From Chromatiaceae bacterium (GTDB lineage Bacteria; Pseudomonadota; Gammaproteobacteria; Chromatiales; Chromatiaceae), in the NCBI GenBank assembly GCA_016880695.1, contig JAEHCY010000116.1, forward strand, positions 1 through 5,825: a stretch of DNA of 5,825 nt, written 5' to 3'. The position numbers and the translations under genes were made by a program. Positions 1 through 5,825 of this stretch are shown one piece after another; within the stretch, counting starts at the first letter, position 1, and the number at the start of each line of letters is the position of its first letter. Under the pieces are notes generated by a model. It saw only the letters and a program-made list of their open reading frames with translations, had not been told where the DNA came from and did no database searches.

Positions 1-245
1 CACGCGGTATGTCGCTGCAGAAGACGGGCGGCACGAACCACCAGATCCTGTTCCGGGGCAACCCCAGGCAGATCGCTCTGCCGCAGGACCCGGCCGTCGT
101 CTCGGACCGAAAGATCAAGCCAGTCGCAGCGGTCGATGAATTGAAACACCGTCTGCAGCTCGTGGTAGCCGTCGGGGCGGCGACCCACCACATGGAGCAT
201 CAGGTTGAGCTTGGCCGGTGCGGGCCAGGGGGTGGAGGCAGGCAT
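1..245 (-). CDS. ispE: 4-diphosphocytidyl-2-C-methyl-D-erythritol kinase, N-terminal part (cut by the left edge)
   Basis: IspE is the cytoplasmic GHMP-family kinase that phosphorylates the 2-hydroxyl of CDP-methylerythritol with ATP in the MEP isoprenoid pathway. The visible 81 residues carry the family's N-terminal signature: [17 protein letters not shown], then [14 protein letters not shown], then the segment [12 protein letters not shown]. Lys12, Tyr27 and His28 align with E. coli Lys10, Tyr25 and His26; the latter two stack on the cytidine of the substrate. The glycine-rich ATP loop lies beyond the edge. The ATG at 243-245 is chosen because it puts the conserved WPAPAKLN block at residues 7-14, as in relatives. 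No clear Shine-Dalgarno sequence precedes it. The frame stays open upstream to the TAG of the TPR gene, so a TTG start about 16 codons earlier is possible but less likely. The gene lies 81 bp behind that TPR gene on the same strand and is probably cotranscribed. Family assignment is near certain; the exact start is less so. Confidence 0.95.
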   Translation of the reverse strand, partial: MPASTPWPAPAKLNLMLHVVGRRPDGYHELQTVFQFIDRCDWLDLSVRDDGRVLRQSDLPGVAPEQDLVVRAARLLQRHTA

Positions 246-326
246 CAGCGGAGGGTGAGCGAATAGAGAGGGATCGGGTAAGGGCAAGCGCTCGCCCGCG
301 CCTCGCGATGCCCCCGCGAACCGCGC
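246..326 (-). other. 81-bp gap between the TPR lipoprotein gene and ispE, without lolB
   Basis: No gene fits here. The TAG of the upstream gene is in the same frame as ispE, and no other stop lies between them. In the GC-rich setting 27 open codons are unremarkable, and the encoded residues look like neither protein. Short complementary arms are present: TCGCG at 303-307 with CGCGA at 315-319, and a near-palindrome at 282-297. No T run follows them on either strand, so they are not called a terminator. In Pseudomonas lolB sits at this place, and there is no room for it here. Confidence 0.7.
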
Positions 327-2201
327 CTAGAGCCCCTGCCCCTTGTGGCGCTCGAGGGTCCGGCGCAGATAATCGCTCTCGGGGTCGCGCTCGAGGGCCG
401 CGTCCCAGACCCGCCTTGCCTCATCACGATGGCCCTCGGCCCAGAGCACCTCGCCCAGGTGGGCGGCGATCTCCGCATCCGCCAGCAGCGAGGCGGCGCG
501 CCGCAGATACTGCAGCGCCTCCTGGTTATTCCCCAACCGATACTGCAGCCAACCCATGCTGTCGAGCACCGCTGGTTCCTCTGGCTTGAGCTCCAGGGCC
601 CGCTTCAGATAGCCAAGCGCCTCGGCATGGCGATCGGTTTGGTCCGCCAGGGTGTATCCCAGGGCGTTCAAGGCATCCGCATGATCCGGCTCCTTCGCGA
701 GGATCTTCTTCATGTCCGCCTCGAGGATGTCGACCCGCTGCAATTGGGCGGCAAACAGACCTCGTGCATAGAGCAGATCGGGGTCTTCCGGAAAGGTCTG
801 TACGGCTTCGTCGTACACCCCCATGGCCTCCTCGGGACGCTTGACCTCGCGCAGGATCTCGGCCTCGATCAGGTACAGGCTCTCGGCCTGGGACGGAGAC
901 TGACCGCGGAGCTGCCCGATCACCTCCCGACTACGATTGATGTCGCCCCCCTCCGCATAGATCCGGGCAATGCGGATCTGTGCCTCGAGCTCGTGCTCGG
1001 AGCGGATCAGCGCATAGCGACGCAGCGCCGCCTCCCGGTTACCCTCGCGCTCATCGAGCTGCCCCAGATAGAAGAGGGCGTCATCGCGGCGCTTGCCCGA
1101 AGCGAGCAGCTCCTCGAGGTGGCCACGCGCCGCGGCGTCATCCTTGGTCTGCAGTGCCAGCACCCCGAGCGCGAACAGTAGATCCGGCTCTCCCGGCTTG
1201 ACCTTGAGCAGCCGCTCGAACTCTTGGCGCGCCTCGGTATAGGCCTCCTGCTCCACCAGGAGCCGCGCATAGGCGGTGCGCAGGGCAACCTCGTCGGGCG
1301 TTTCCTCGAGGAAGGCGGCCAGCGCGCTGATCGCCTCGGACTTCTTTCCCGCGGCCAGGAGGACCCGGACCAGAAACACCTGGGCCTCGTTCCAGCGCGG
1401 ACGTAGATCCAGCGCCCGGCGCGCCGCCTGCTCCGCCAAACCGTTATCCCCGGTACTGGCGGTGACAATCGCAAACGCGAACTGGGCCTCCGCCCGATTG
1501 GGCTCCGCCGCCGCAAGCTCCTCCATCAACCGCACGGCGGTGCTCGGGTTCTTCACCCTCGCCAATAGCCGCGCCGCCTCGAGATAGCCGTCGCCCTCCT
1601 CCTTGCGGCCAACCTCGACGATCTTGCGCAGATGCACCAGGGCCTCGTCGGGTTTTCCCGCGTTGATCGCAAACAAGGCGGCGAGCTGTCGGGCTGCCAG
1701 GGATGCCCCATCGAGCTCGAGCCAGAGCTGCAGCGATTCGCCTGAGCGCGCCTCGTCTTCCATGGTCAAGGCGGCTCGGGTGGCCAGCTCGGCCAGGCGG
1801 GCATCCCGGGACAAGCGGGCAGCACGCAGATAGTGCTCGTAGGCGAGGGGGTAGCGCTCGCGCTGAACCGCGATATCCGCTACCAGGACGGAGTAGACGA
1901 GGTCGGGGGCGAGGGATGGGGTTGCGGTCACCTCAGCAGGCTTGGCGGCCGCGGGCACCTCCCTGGTCACTTGGGAGGTATTGCCGGACGCAGGCGCCTC
2001 CCGAACCGCCTCTGTTGGGGTGCCGAATGCAGGAGCCTCCATAGCCGGCTCCGTTGGGGCGCCCGACACAGGCGCCTCCCGGGTCTCCTCCGCAGCGCCG
2101 GCCGGACCGGCCATCGCCTCCTGGCGCGGGTCCAGACCTTGGCAACCCAGGAGGAGTACCGAGAGGATCAGGGCGGCGGGTGATAACATCCTAAAGGACA
2201 T
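327..2201 (-). CDS. lbcA: TPR-repeat outer-membrane lipoprotein, LbcA-like
   Basis: This 624-residue protein is almost entirely tetratricopeptide repeats. Its best-known relative by structure and position (divergent from hemA) is P. aeruginosa LbcA (PA4667), an outer-membrane lipoprotein that scaffolds the periplasmic protease CtpA and delivers peptidoglycan hydrolases to it. Residues 1-20 form a lipoprotein signal peptide: Arg4, a hydrophobic stretch, then lipobox LLGC with the lipidated Cys20. Residues +1 and +2 after it are Gln and Gly, with no Asp retention signal, so outer-membrane sorting is expected. Residues 21-97 are an Ala/Pro/Glu-rich linker with four 13-residue repeats. From about 98 to 608 there are some 15 helix pairs of about 34 residues, the clearest around HADALNALGYTLAD and the following LDSMGWLQYRLGNNQEAL. 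The ATG at 2201 is preferred over the one at 2189 because it supplies the positive n-region charge. The frame stays open upstream to 2612, but that part crosses hemA antisense and precedes the signal peptide. Lipoprotein and TPR calls are firm; the CtpA-partner role is inferred. Confidence 0.88.
   Translation of the reverse strand: MSFRMLSPAALILSVLLLGCQGLDPRQEAMAGPAGAAEETREAPVSGAPTEPAMEAPAFGTPTEAVREAPASGNTSQVTREVPAAAKPAEVTATPSLAPDLVYSVLVADIAVQRERYPLAYEHYLRAARLSRDARLAELATRAALTMEDEARSGESLQLWLELDGASLAARQLAALFAINAGKPDEALVHLRKIVEVGRKEEGDGYLEAARLLARVKNPSTAVRLMEELAAAEPNRAEAQFAFAIVTASTGDNGLAEQAARRALDLRPRWNEAQVFLVRVLLAAGKKSEAISALAAFLEETPDEVALRTAYARLLVEQEAYTEARQEFERLLKVKPGEPDLLFALGVLALQTKDDAAARGHLEELLASGKRRDDALFYLGQLDEREGNREAALRRYALIRSEHELEAQIRIARIYAEGGDINRSREVIGQLRGQSPSQAESLYLIEAEILREVKRPEEAMGVYDEAVQTFPEDPDLLYARGLFAAQLQRVDILEADMKKILAKEPDHADALNALGYTLADQTDRHAEALGYLKRALELKPEEPAVLDSMGWLQYRLGNNQEALQYLRRAASLLADAEIAAHLGEVLWAEGHRDEARRVWDAALERDPESDYLRRTLERHKGQGL
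1923..2078 (-). repeat. Four tandem 39-bp units coding 13-residue repeats in the lipoprotein linker
   Basis: Residues 42-93 of the TPR lipoprotein split into four consecutive 13-residue units: EAPVSGAPTEPAM, EAPAFGTPTEAVR, EAPASGNTSQVTR and EVPAAAKPAEVTA. In DNA each unit is exactly 39 bp and starts on the coding strand with GAGGCGCCT or a close variant. The first two units are most alike and the fourth is most diverged, as expected of an aging tandem duplication. Composition (Pro, Ala, Glu) suggests a flexible tether between the lipid anchor and the TPR solenoid; that role is inference. Confidence 0.8.
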
Positions 2202-2284
2202 GGGTTGTGGGTATTGGGAGAGGGGTTGCGCGAGAGACGCACTTTCTCGACCTGAGATGGGGACGGGCCCCGCAATTGCATAGC

Positions 2285-2314
2285 AAAATACCTGCTTCGC
2301 CCGGCGAGGGGCAA
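2285..2314 (-). promoter_or_regulatory. Candidate sigma-70-like promoter for the TPR lipoprotein gene
   Basis: On the minus strand TTGCCC (2309-2314) is followed after 18 bp by TATTTT (2285-2290). The -35 matches TTG and one further base of TTGACA, and the -10 matches four of six positions of TATAAT. It would give a leader of about 75 bases. Similar weak matches arise by chance, so this is only the best candidate seen in the region. Confidence 0.25.
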
Positions 2315-2316
2315 GC

Positions 2317-2345
2317 TTTCCCGTGGGTCCATCCCCCACGGGGGA
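2317..2345. promoter_or_regulatory. Strong GC-rich hairpin in the divergent control region
   Basis: CCCGTGGG (2320-2327) and CCCACGGG (2335-2342) are perfect 8-bp inverted arms around a 7-base loop. In RNA the stem can grow to 11 bp through two G-U pairs and a final U-A pair (2317-2319 with 2343-2345). Neither strand has a T run after it, so it does not look like an intrinsic terminator. It lies upstream of the candidate start points in both directions, so a DNA-level operator is as likely as an RNA role. The structure is directly visible; its function is unknown. Confidence 0.5.
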
Positions 2346-2395
2346 ACACCCGGCACCCAGACGGTCGCCCGGCAATTCCCTGGCGCAATCACAGC

Positions 2396-2424
2396 TTGCG
2401 TTCAACCTATTGATAATCCAAAAT
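2396..2424 (+). promoter_or_regulatory. Candidate sigma-70-like promoter for hemA-prfA-prmC
   Basis: TTGCGT (2396-2401) is followed after 17 bp by CAAAAT (2419-2424), which matches four of six positions of TATAAT. It sits in the only clearly AT-rich island of the gap and would leave a leader of about 25 bases before hemA. GATAAT at 2412-2417 is a better -10 hexamer but has no decent -35 at the right distance. The location is plausible; the exact boxes are uncertain. Confidence 0.3.
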
Positions 2425-2434
2425 AATCGGTTGA
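2402..2434. promoter_or_regulatory. Imperfect dyad over the hemA promoter, possible operator
   Basis: TCAACCTATT (2402-2411) and AATCGGTTGA (2425-2434) are inverted copies matching at nine of ten positions around a 13-base AT-rich centre. The spacing between arm centres is about two helical turns, as for a dimeric regulator. It overlaps the candidate hemA -10 and so could act as an operator. Part of the left arm also belongs to the IHF-like site. No known factor is recognised from the arm sequence. Confidence 0.4.
2403..2415 (-). promoter_or_regulatory. IHF-like binding site upstream of hemA
   Basis: The minus strand reads TATCAATAGGTTG, a full match to the IHF core consensus WATCAANNNNTTR. 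The bases 5' of the core on that strand are A/T-rich (plus-strand 2416-2427), as at strong IHF sites. IHF has been reported to influence the P. aeruginosa hemA promoter, so a site here would fit known biology. Direct binding is inference. Confidence 0.4.
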
Positions 2435-2454
2435 TGTTGCTGAGTCCATCTCCG

Positions 2455-3726
2455 ATGACGCTGCTAACCTTCGGTGTAAACCACAAGACCGCGCCAGTCG
2501 CGATCCGCGAGCGCGTAACCTTCGGGCCAGACATTATCGTCGCCGCGCTCCGCAGCCTCCTGGAGCAGCCCGGCGTGGAAGAGGCGGTAATCCTCTCCAC
2601 CTGCAACCGCACCGAGCTCTACTGCGTGGTGAGCGACCCGAGCGAGGAACCCCTCGGTCGCTGGATGAGCAGCTTCCATGGGCTCCGGCCCAACGAGATG
2701 CACCCTTTCCTGTATGTTCACTGTGATCGGCTCGCCGTCCGTCACCTGCTCCGGGTGGCCAGCGGACTCGACTCCATGGTGCTGGGCGAGCCCCAGATCT
2801 TCGGGCAGGTCAAGGCCGCGTTTCAGACCGCCCAGGAATCCGGGGCCACGGGCAAGCTACTCGGCCGGCTGTTCCAGCACGCCTTCTCAGTGGCCAAGCA
2901 GGTGCGCACCGATACCGCCATCGGCTCGAGCCCAGTGTCGGTGGCGTTCGCTGCGGTGAGCCTGGCACGGCAGATCTTCACGGAGCTCGAGCATCAGACC
3001 GCACTCCTGCTCGGCGCCGGCGAGACCATCGAGCTGGCCGCTCGTCACCTGCACCAGAACGGCATCGGCCGCATCCTGGTGGCCAACCGAACCGTCGAGC
3101 GCGCCCACAGCCTCGCCAGCCAGTTCGACGGCTTCGCCATCGCCCTGACCGAGATTCCCCACCACCTGCCCGAGGCCGACATCCTCATCGCCTCCACCGC
3201 GAGCCCCCTGCCCGTCCTCGGCAAGGGCACGGTGGAGACCGCATTGAAGAAGCGCAAGCACCGTCCCATCTTCATGGTGGACCTGGCGGTGCCGCGCGAT
3301 ATCGAGCCCGAGGTCGCCGAGCTCGACGACGTGTACCTCTATACGATCGACGACCTCGCCGAGGTAATCGAGGAGAACCGTCGCTCACGCCTCGAGGCCG
3401 CGGTGGAGGCCGACGAGATTATCGAGTACCACACCGCCGAGTTCCTCTCCTGGCTTCGTTCCCTCGATGCCGTCGACCTCATCCAGAGCTACCGCCAGCG
3501 CGCGGAGCACCTGCGCGACGACGTTCTCTGCCGCGCCCTGAAGATGCTCGAGAACGGCAAATCGGCGGAAGAGTCACTCGGTTTCCTGGCACACACGCTC
3601 ACCAACAAGCTTCTCCATGCGCCCAGCTCACGGCTGCGGCAAGCGGGCCGGGACGGCCAGGTCGATCTGCTCGAAGCCGCCAACGAGATCTTTCAACTGC
3701 GAACCAGGCCCGACAAGACATCATGA
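2455..3726 (+). CDS. hemA: Glutamyl-tRNA reductase
   Basis: HemA reduces glutamyl-tRNA(Glu) with NADPH to glutamate-1-semialdehyde, the first committed step of tetrapyrrole synthesis by the C5 route. The 423-residue product is close to E. coli HemA (418). It starts with the family signature [14 protein letters not shown]. The catalytic cysteine is Cys50 in STCNRTE, and His97 lies in the active-site helix before [18 protein letters not shown]. The NADPH domain has its glycine loop at [12 protein letters not shown] (185-196) and the conserved [11 protein letters not shown] (275-285). The C-terminal dimerisation helices follow from about 300. The ATG at 2455 is chosen because it matches the conserved N-terminus. 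In-frame ATGs at 2434 and 2323 would add 7 or 44 unconserved residues. No good Shine-Dalgarno sequence precedes any of them. Its TGA overlaps the prfA start. In enteric bacteria the HemA N-terminus is a proteolysis signal controlled by haem, and the similar N-terminus here would allow that, which is inference. Confidence 0.98.
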   Translation: MTLLTFGVNHKTAPVAIRERVTFGPDIIVAALRSLLEQPGVEEAVILSTCNRTELYCVVSDPSEEPLGRWMSSFHGLRPNEMHPFLYVHCDRLAVRHLLRVASGLDSMVLGEPQIFGQVKAAFQTAQESGATGKLLGRLFQHAFSVAKQVRTDTAIGSSPVSVAFAAVSLARQIFTELEHQTALLLGAGETIELAARHLHQNGIGRILVANRTVERAHSLASQFDGFAIALTEIPHHLPEADILIASTASPLPVLGKGTVETALKKRKHRPIFMVDLAVPRDIEPEVAELDDVYLYTIDDLAEVIEENRRSRLEAAVEADEIIEYHTAEFLSWLRSLDAVDLIQSYRQRAEHLRDDVLCRALKMLENGKSAEESLGFLAHTLTNKLLHAPSSRLRQAGRDGQVDLLEAANEIFQLRTRPDKTS

Positions 3727-4808
3727 ACCCCTCGATCCGCAACAAGCTGGATCGGATTGCCGACCGCCATGGCGAGATCACGGCACTCCTCGCCGACCCC
3801 GACACCCAGGGAGACCCCCAGCGGCTGCGCACCCTGGGCCAGGAGTTCGCCCAGATCGAGCCGGTGGTGGACTGCTACCAGCGCCATCAAAGGCTCGCCG
3901 AGGAGATCGCCAGCGCCGAGGGGATGCTCGACGACCCCGAGATGGCGGAGCTGGCCCACGACGAGCTGCAGGGCGCCCGGGCCCGGCAGGAGGCGCTGGA
4001 GTTCGAGCTGCAGCGGCTGCTGCTGCCCACCGACCCCAACGACCAACGCAATGTGTTCCTGGAGGTCCGCGCCGGGACCGGTGGGGCCGAGGCGGCCCTG
4101 TTTGCCAGCGATCTCCTGCGCATGTATCTGCGTTACGCCGAGCTGCAGGGCTGGGAAAACGAGGTGGTTAGCGAGAGCCCCGGTGAGCTCGGTGGCTACA
4201 AGGAGGTGGTGGCCCGTATCAGCGGCCGCAGCGTCTTCTCGCGTCTGAAGTTCGAGTCCGGCGCCCACCGGGTGCAACGGGTTCCCGAGACCGAATCCCA
4301 GGGCCGCGTCCACACCTCTGCCTGCACCGTCGCCGTGCTCCCCGAGGCGGACGAGATCGGCGAGGTCGATATCAACCCCAACGATCTGCGCGTGGACACC
4401 TACCGCTCTTCGGGCGCCGGCGGCCAGCACGTCAACAAGACCGACTCCGCGGTACGCATCACCCACCTGCCCTCGGGCATCGTGGTGGAGTGCCAGGACG
4501 AGCGCTCCCAGCACAAGAACCGCGCCCGCGCCATGTCGCTGCTGCGCTCCAAGCTTCTCGCCCAGGCACAGGACGAGCAGACCGCCGAGCGGGCCGAGTC
4601 GCGGCGGCTCCAGGTCGGCAGCGGCGATCGCTCCGAGCGCATCCGTACCTACAACTTCCCCCAGAATCGGCTCTCCGACCACCGCATCAACCTCACCCTC
4701 TACCGTCTCGATGAGGTGATGCTCGGGCAGCTCGATCCGGTAATCGAGCCCCTGCTACAGGAGCATCAGGCAGAGCTGCTCGCGGCCCTCGCCGACAACC
4801 CCGCTTGA
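3723..4808 (+). CDS. prfA: Peptide chain release factor 1 (RF1)
   Basis: RF1 recognises UAA and UAG in the ribosomal A site and triggers peptidyl-tRNA hydrolysis. The product has 361 residues (E. coli 360). An N-terminal helical domain (about 1-100) is followed by the codon-recognition domain with tripeptide P-E-T at 188-190 in [16 protein letters not shown], which fits the RF1 P-x-T rule and not the SPF motif of RF2. The catalytic loop [17 protein letters not shown] has GGQ at 233-235, with Gln235 in the same position as E. coli; this glutamine is the PrmC methylation target. The C-terminal [14 protein letters not shown] segment is also typical. The ATG overlaps the hemA stop as ATGA, and no strong ribosome-binding site is visible, so translation is probably coupled to hemA. 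The long open frame antisense to it (3693-4682) is a codon-bias shadow. RF1 rather than RF2 is clear, because RF2 also normally carries a programmed frameshift that is absent here. Confidence 0.98.
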   Translation: MNPSIRNKLDRIADRHGEITALLADPDTQGDPQRLRTLGQEFAQIEPVVDCYQRHQRLAEEIASAEGMLDDPEMAELAHDELQGARARQEALEFELQRLLLPTDPNDQRNVFLEVRAGTGGAEAALFASDLLRMYLRYAELQGWENEVVSESPGELGGYKEVVARISGRSVFSRLKFESGAHRVQRVPETESQGRVHTSACTVAVLPEADEIGEVDINPNDLRVDTYRSSGAGGQHVNKTDSAVRITHLPSGIVVECQDERSQHKNRARAMSLLRSKLLAQAQDEQTAERAESRRLQVGSGDRSERIRTYNFPQNRLSDHRINLTLYRLDEVMLGQLDPVIEPLLQEHQAELLAALADNPA

Positions 4809-5668
4809 CCGACATCCGCCGCGCCCTGGAGGAAGGCGACCGGCGCCTCGCGGCCGCTGGTTCGGACGAGCCTCGCCGGGAAGCGGAGATCCTGCTGGCG
4901 GAAGTTTTGGGAAGACCCCGCGCCTATCTGTTCGCCCATCCCGACCTCACCCTCTCCGAGGCGACCTTGGCAGCGTTCGAGGGCCTGCTGGAACGACGCT
5001 CGGCCGGTGAGCCCATCGCCTACATTCGCGGTCGCCAGGCGTTCTGGTCGCTCGAGCTGCGGGTGACCCCCGCCACCCTGATCCCGCGTCCAGAGACCGA
5101 GCTGTTGGTGGAGATTGCGCTCGCGGAGCTGCCCGCCGCGGAACCGCTGCGGGTGGCGGACCTGGGCACGGGCTGCGGCGCCATCGCGCTGGCACTTGCC
5201 AGCGAGCGCCCCCGCTGGCGCCTGTGGGGTGTCGACGCCTCGGCCGAGGCACTCGCCGTGGCCGAGCAGAATCGCCAGCGGCTGCGGATCGCCAATCTCG
5301 ATCTGCGCCTGGGTATCTGGCTCGACCCCCTGGCCGGGATGCAATTCGACGCCATCCTCAGCAATCCGCCCTACGTCCCGAGCGCCGACCCCCACCTGGG
5401 CCGCGGCGACCTCCGCTTCGAGCCGCGCGAGGCGCTGGTCTCGGGAGCCGACGGACTCGACGCCATCCGGGCGATCGCCGCCCGGGCACCCGCCCAGCTC
5501 GTGCCGGGGGGCGAGATCTGGATCGAGCACGGCTGGCAGCAGGGTCCTGCGGTGCGGGAGGTTCTCCAGCGCGCCGGCCTCATCGGGGCACGCACCTGGT
5601 CGGACCTCGGCGGGCAGGAGCGGGTAACCGGGGGTACACAGTGCAGATTAGCGTGCGACATCCCTTGA
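4805..5668 (+). CDS. prmC: Release factor glutamine N5-methyltransferase
   Basis: PrmC uses S-adenosylmethionine to methylate the GGQ glutamine of RF1 and RF2, which speeds peptide release. The 287-residue product has an N-terminal helical factor-binding domain (about 1-80, with the conserved [14 protein letters not shown] at 68-81). A class I methyltransferase domain follows: [12 protein letters not shown] at 92-103, SAM loop [16 protein letters not shown] at 117-132, acidic residue in WGVDAS near 144, and the catalytic NPPY at 187-190. The SAM loop has Cys where Ser is common (DLGTGSG), an acceptable variant. Translation must begin with TTG at 4805, which overlaps the prfA TGA as TTGA and gives the expected N-terminus; no ATG or GTG nearby serves better. 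No Shine-Dalgarno sequence is seen, so expression likely depends on termination-reinitiation from prfA, which would tie the amount of modifying enzyme to its substrate. That last point is inference. Confidence 0.97.
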   Translation: MTDIRRALEEGDRRLAAAGSDEPRREAEILLAEVLGRPRAYLFAHPDLTLSEATLAAFEGLLERRSAGEPIAYIRGRQAFWSLELRVTPATLIPRPETELLVEIALAELPAAEPLRVADLGTGCGAIALALASERPRWRLWGVDASAEALAVAEQNRQRLRIANLDLRLGIWLDPLAGMQFDAILSNPPYVPSADPHLGRGDLRFEPREALVSGADGLDAIRAIAARAPAQLVPGGEIWIEHGWQQGPAVREVLQRAGLIGARTWSDLGGQERVTGGTQCRLACDIP

Positions 5669-5690
5669 TTATTCACGGATGTCGATTAGC
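5646..5690. repeat. Inverted repeat across the prmC stop codon, flanked by direct repeats
   Basis: CGACATCC (5656-5663) and GGATGTCG (5677-5684) are perfect inverted 8-bp arms with a 13-base loop that contains the prmC TGA. Two copies of GATTAGC (5646-5652 and 5684-5690) lie outside them, the second sharing one base with the right arm. No T run follows, so it is not a classical intrinsic terminator. It may be an RNA processing or attenuating hairpin or a binding site for a regulator of the next gene. The geometry is certain; the role is unknown. Confidence 0.4.
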
Positions 5691-5692
5691 AT
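5665..5692 (+). promoter_or_regulatory. Candidate weak promoter for the gene after prmC
   Basis: TTGATT (5665-5670) is followed after 16 bp by TAGCAT (5687-5692), each matching four of six consensus positions, in a locally AT-rich gap. Transcription would begin almost at the ATG at 5702, giving a leaderless or very short-leader mRNA. That fits the lack of a ribosome-binding site but is far from proof. Confidence 0.2.
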
Positions 5693-5701
5693 AAGCCGGG
5701 T

Positions 5702-5825
5702 ATGGATAGCCAACAGCCCGACTTTATCAAACACCGCGAGATCGCCTTCAGCGCGCTGCATCCGAGCGCCGACCAGGCGCAGGTGGCGGCGTGCATCCTG
5801 GCGGATGCGCCGGGTGTCCAGCGGG
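5702..5825 (+). CDS. Unrecognised protein, N-terminal 41 residues (cut by the right edge)
   Basis: An ATG at 5702, 33 bp after prmC, opens a frame that stays open to the edge. The start reads MDSQQPDFIKHREIAFSALH and continues PSADQAQVAACILADAPGVQR. There is no signal peptide or membrane segment. The order of a short beta strand (EIAFSAL), a helix (ADQAQVAACILAD) and then PGV faintly recalls ferredoxin-like heavy-metal-associated folds, but no CxxC metal motif is visible, so no function is assigned. Codon use is GC-rich like its neighbours. Pseudomonas has moeB after prmC and E. coli has sirB1; this sequence resembles neither start. The purine and GGG bases just before the ATG are a poor ribosome-binding site. 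Confidence 0.6.
   Translation, partial: MDSQQPDFIKHREIAFSALHPSADQAQVAACILADAPGVQR

Noticed and set aside
282..319. Intrinsic terminator after the TPR gene
   Set aside because: Stems are short or imperfect and no T run follows on the minus strand, and ispE continues in the same direction.
246..329. Stop-codon readthrough or fusion of the TPR gene with ispE
   Set aside because: Both share one frame with a single TAG between them, but 27 open codons are unremarkable at this GC content and each protein has its own normal ends.
345..1181. A 278-codon open frame antisense to the TPR gene
   Set aside because: It mirrors the repetitive helix-coding strand and shows no recognisable motif; the opposite strand encodes well-formed TPR helices.
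2410..2423. FNR/Anr box beginning TTGAT
   Set aside because: Only the first half-site is present; the second five bases read CAAAA instead of ATCAA.
2323..2454. Upstream extension of hemA by 44 codons
   Set aside because: The added residues come from the hairpin and promoter island and have no counterpart in HemA, whose conserved N-terminus starts at 2455.
2202..2612. Upstream extension of the TPR gene by 137 codons
   Set aside because: It would overlap the start of hemA antisense and put the lipoprotein signal peptide in the middle of the protein.
3693..4682. A 329-codon open frame antisense to prfA
   Set aside because: It lies opposite a clear RF1 gene, its Val/Gly/Leu-rich product has no domain, and such shadows are expected from strong GC bias at third codon positions.
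4766..5530. A 254-codon open frame antisense to prmC
   Set aside because: A codon-bias shadow of a gene with all PrmC motifs intact; no start context or domain supports it.

Overview
The window reads as ordinary chromosomal DNA from a GC-rich gammaproteobacterium. Three things point there: glutamyl-tRNA reductase (C5 haem pathway) leads hemA-prfA-prmC, a TPR lipoprotein gene is divergent from hemA, and ispE follows that lipoprotein gene. This arrangement is known from Pseudomonas and also occurs in Chromatiales-type genomes. The genus cannot be fixed from the sequence. No mobile element, CRISPR array, rRNA or tRNA was seen.

Left arm (minus strand, 1-2201): the N-terminal 81 codons of ispE (isoprenoid synthesis) run off the left edge. 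Upstream of it lies a 624-residue TPR lipoprotein, probably the counterpart of P. aeruginosa LbcA (PA4667), with a four-copy 13-residue tandem repeat in its linker. lolB, which lies next to ispE in E. coli and between the TPR gene and ispE in Pseudomonas, is absent from the 81-bp gap.

Centre (2202-2454): a 253-bp divergent control region. It contains a strong GC hairpin, an AT-rich island with a full match to the IHF core consensus, an overlapping imperfect dyad, and weak sigma-70-like promoter candidates in both directions.

Right arm (plus strand, 2455-5825): hemA, prfA and prmC form a tightly coupled operon. hemA and prfA overlap by ATGA, and prfA and prmC overlap by TTGA. HemA makes glutamate-1-semialdehyde for tetrapyrroles. 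PrfA is release factor 1. PrmC methylates the GGQ glutamine of release factors, so enzyme and substrate are encoded side by side. After prmC comes a 33-bp gap with an inverted repeat straddling the stop codon, then the first 41 codons of an unrecognised gene cut by the right edge.

I found no convincing undescribed system. The points most worth checking are the missing lolB, the hemA control region, the repeat in the TPR lipoprotein, and the lack of clear Shine-Dalgarno sequences at every start.
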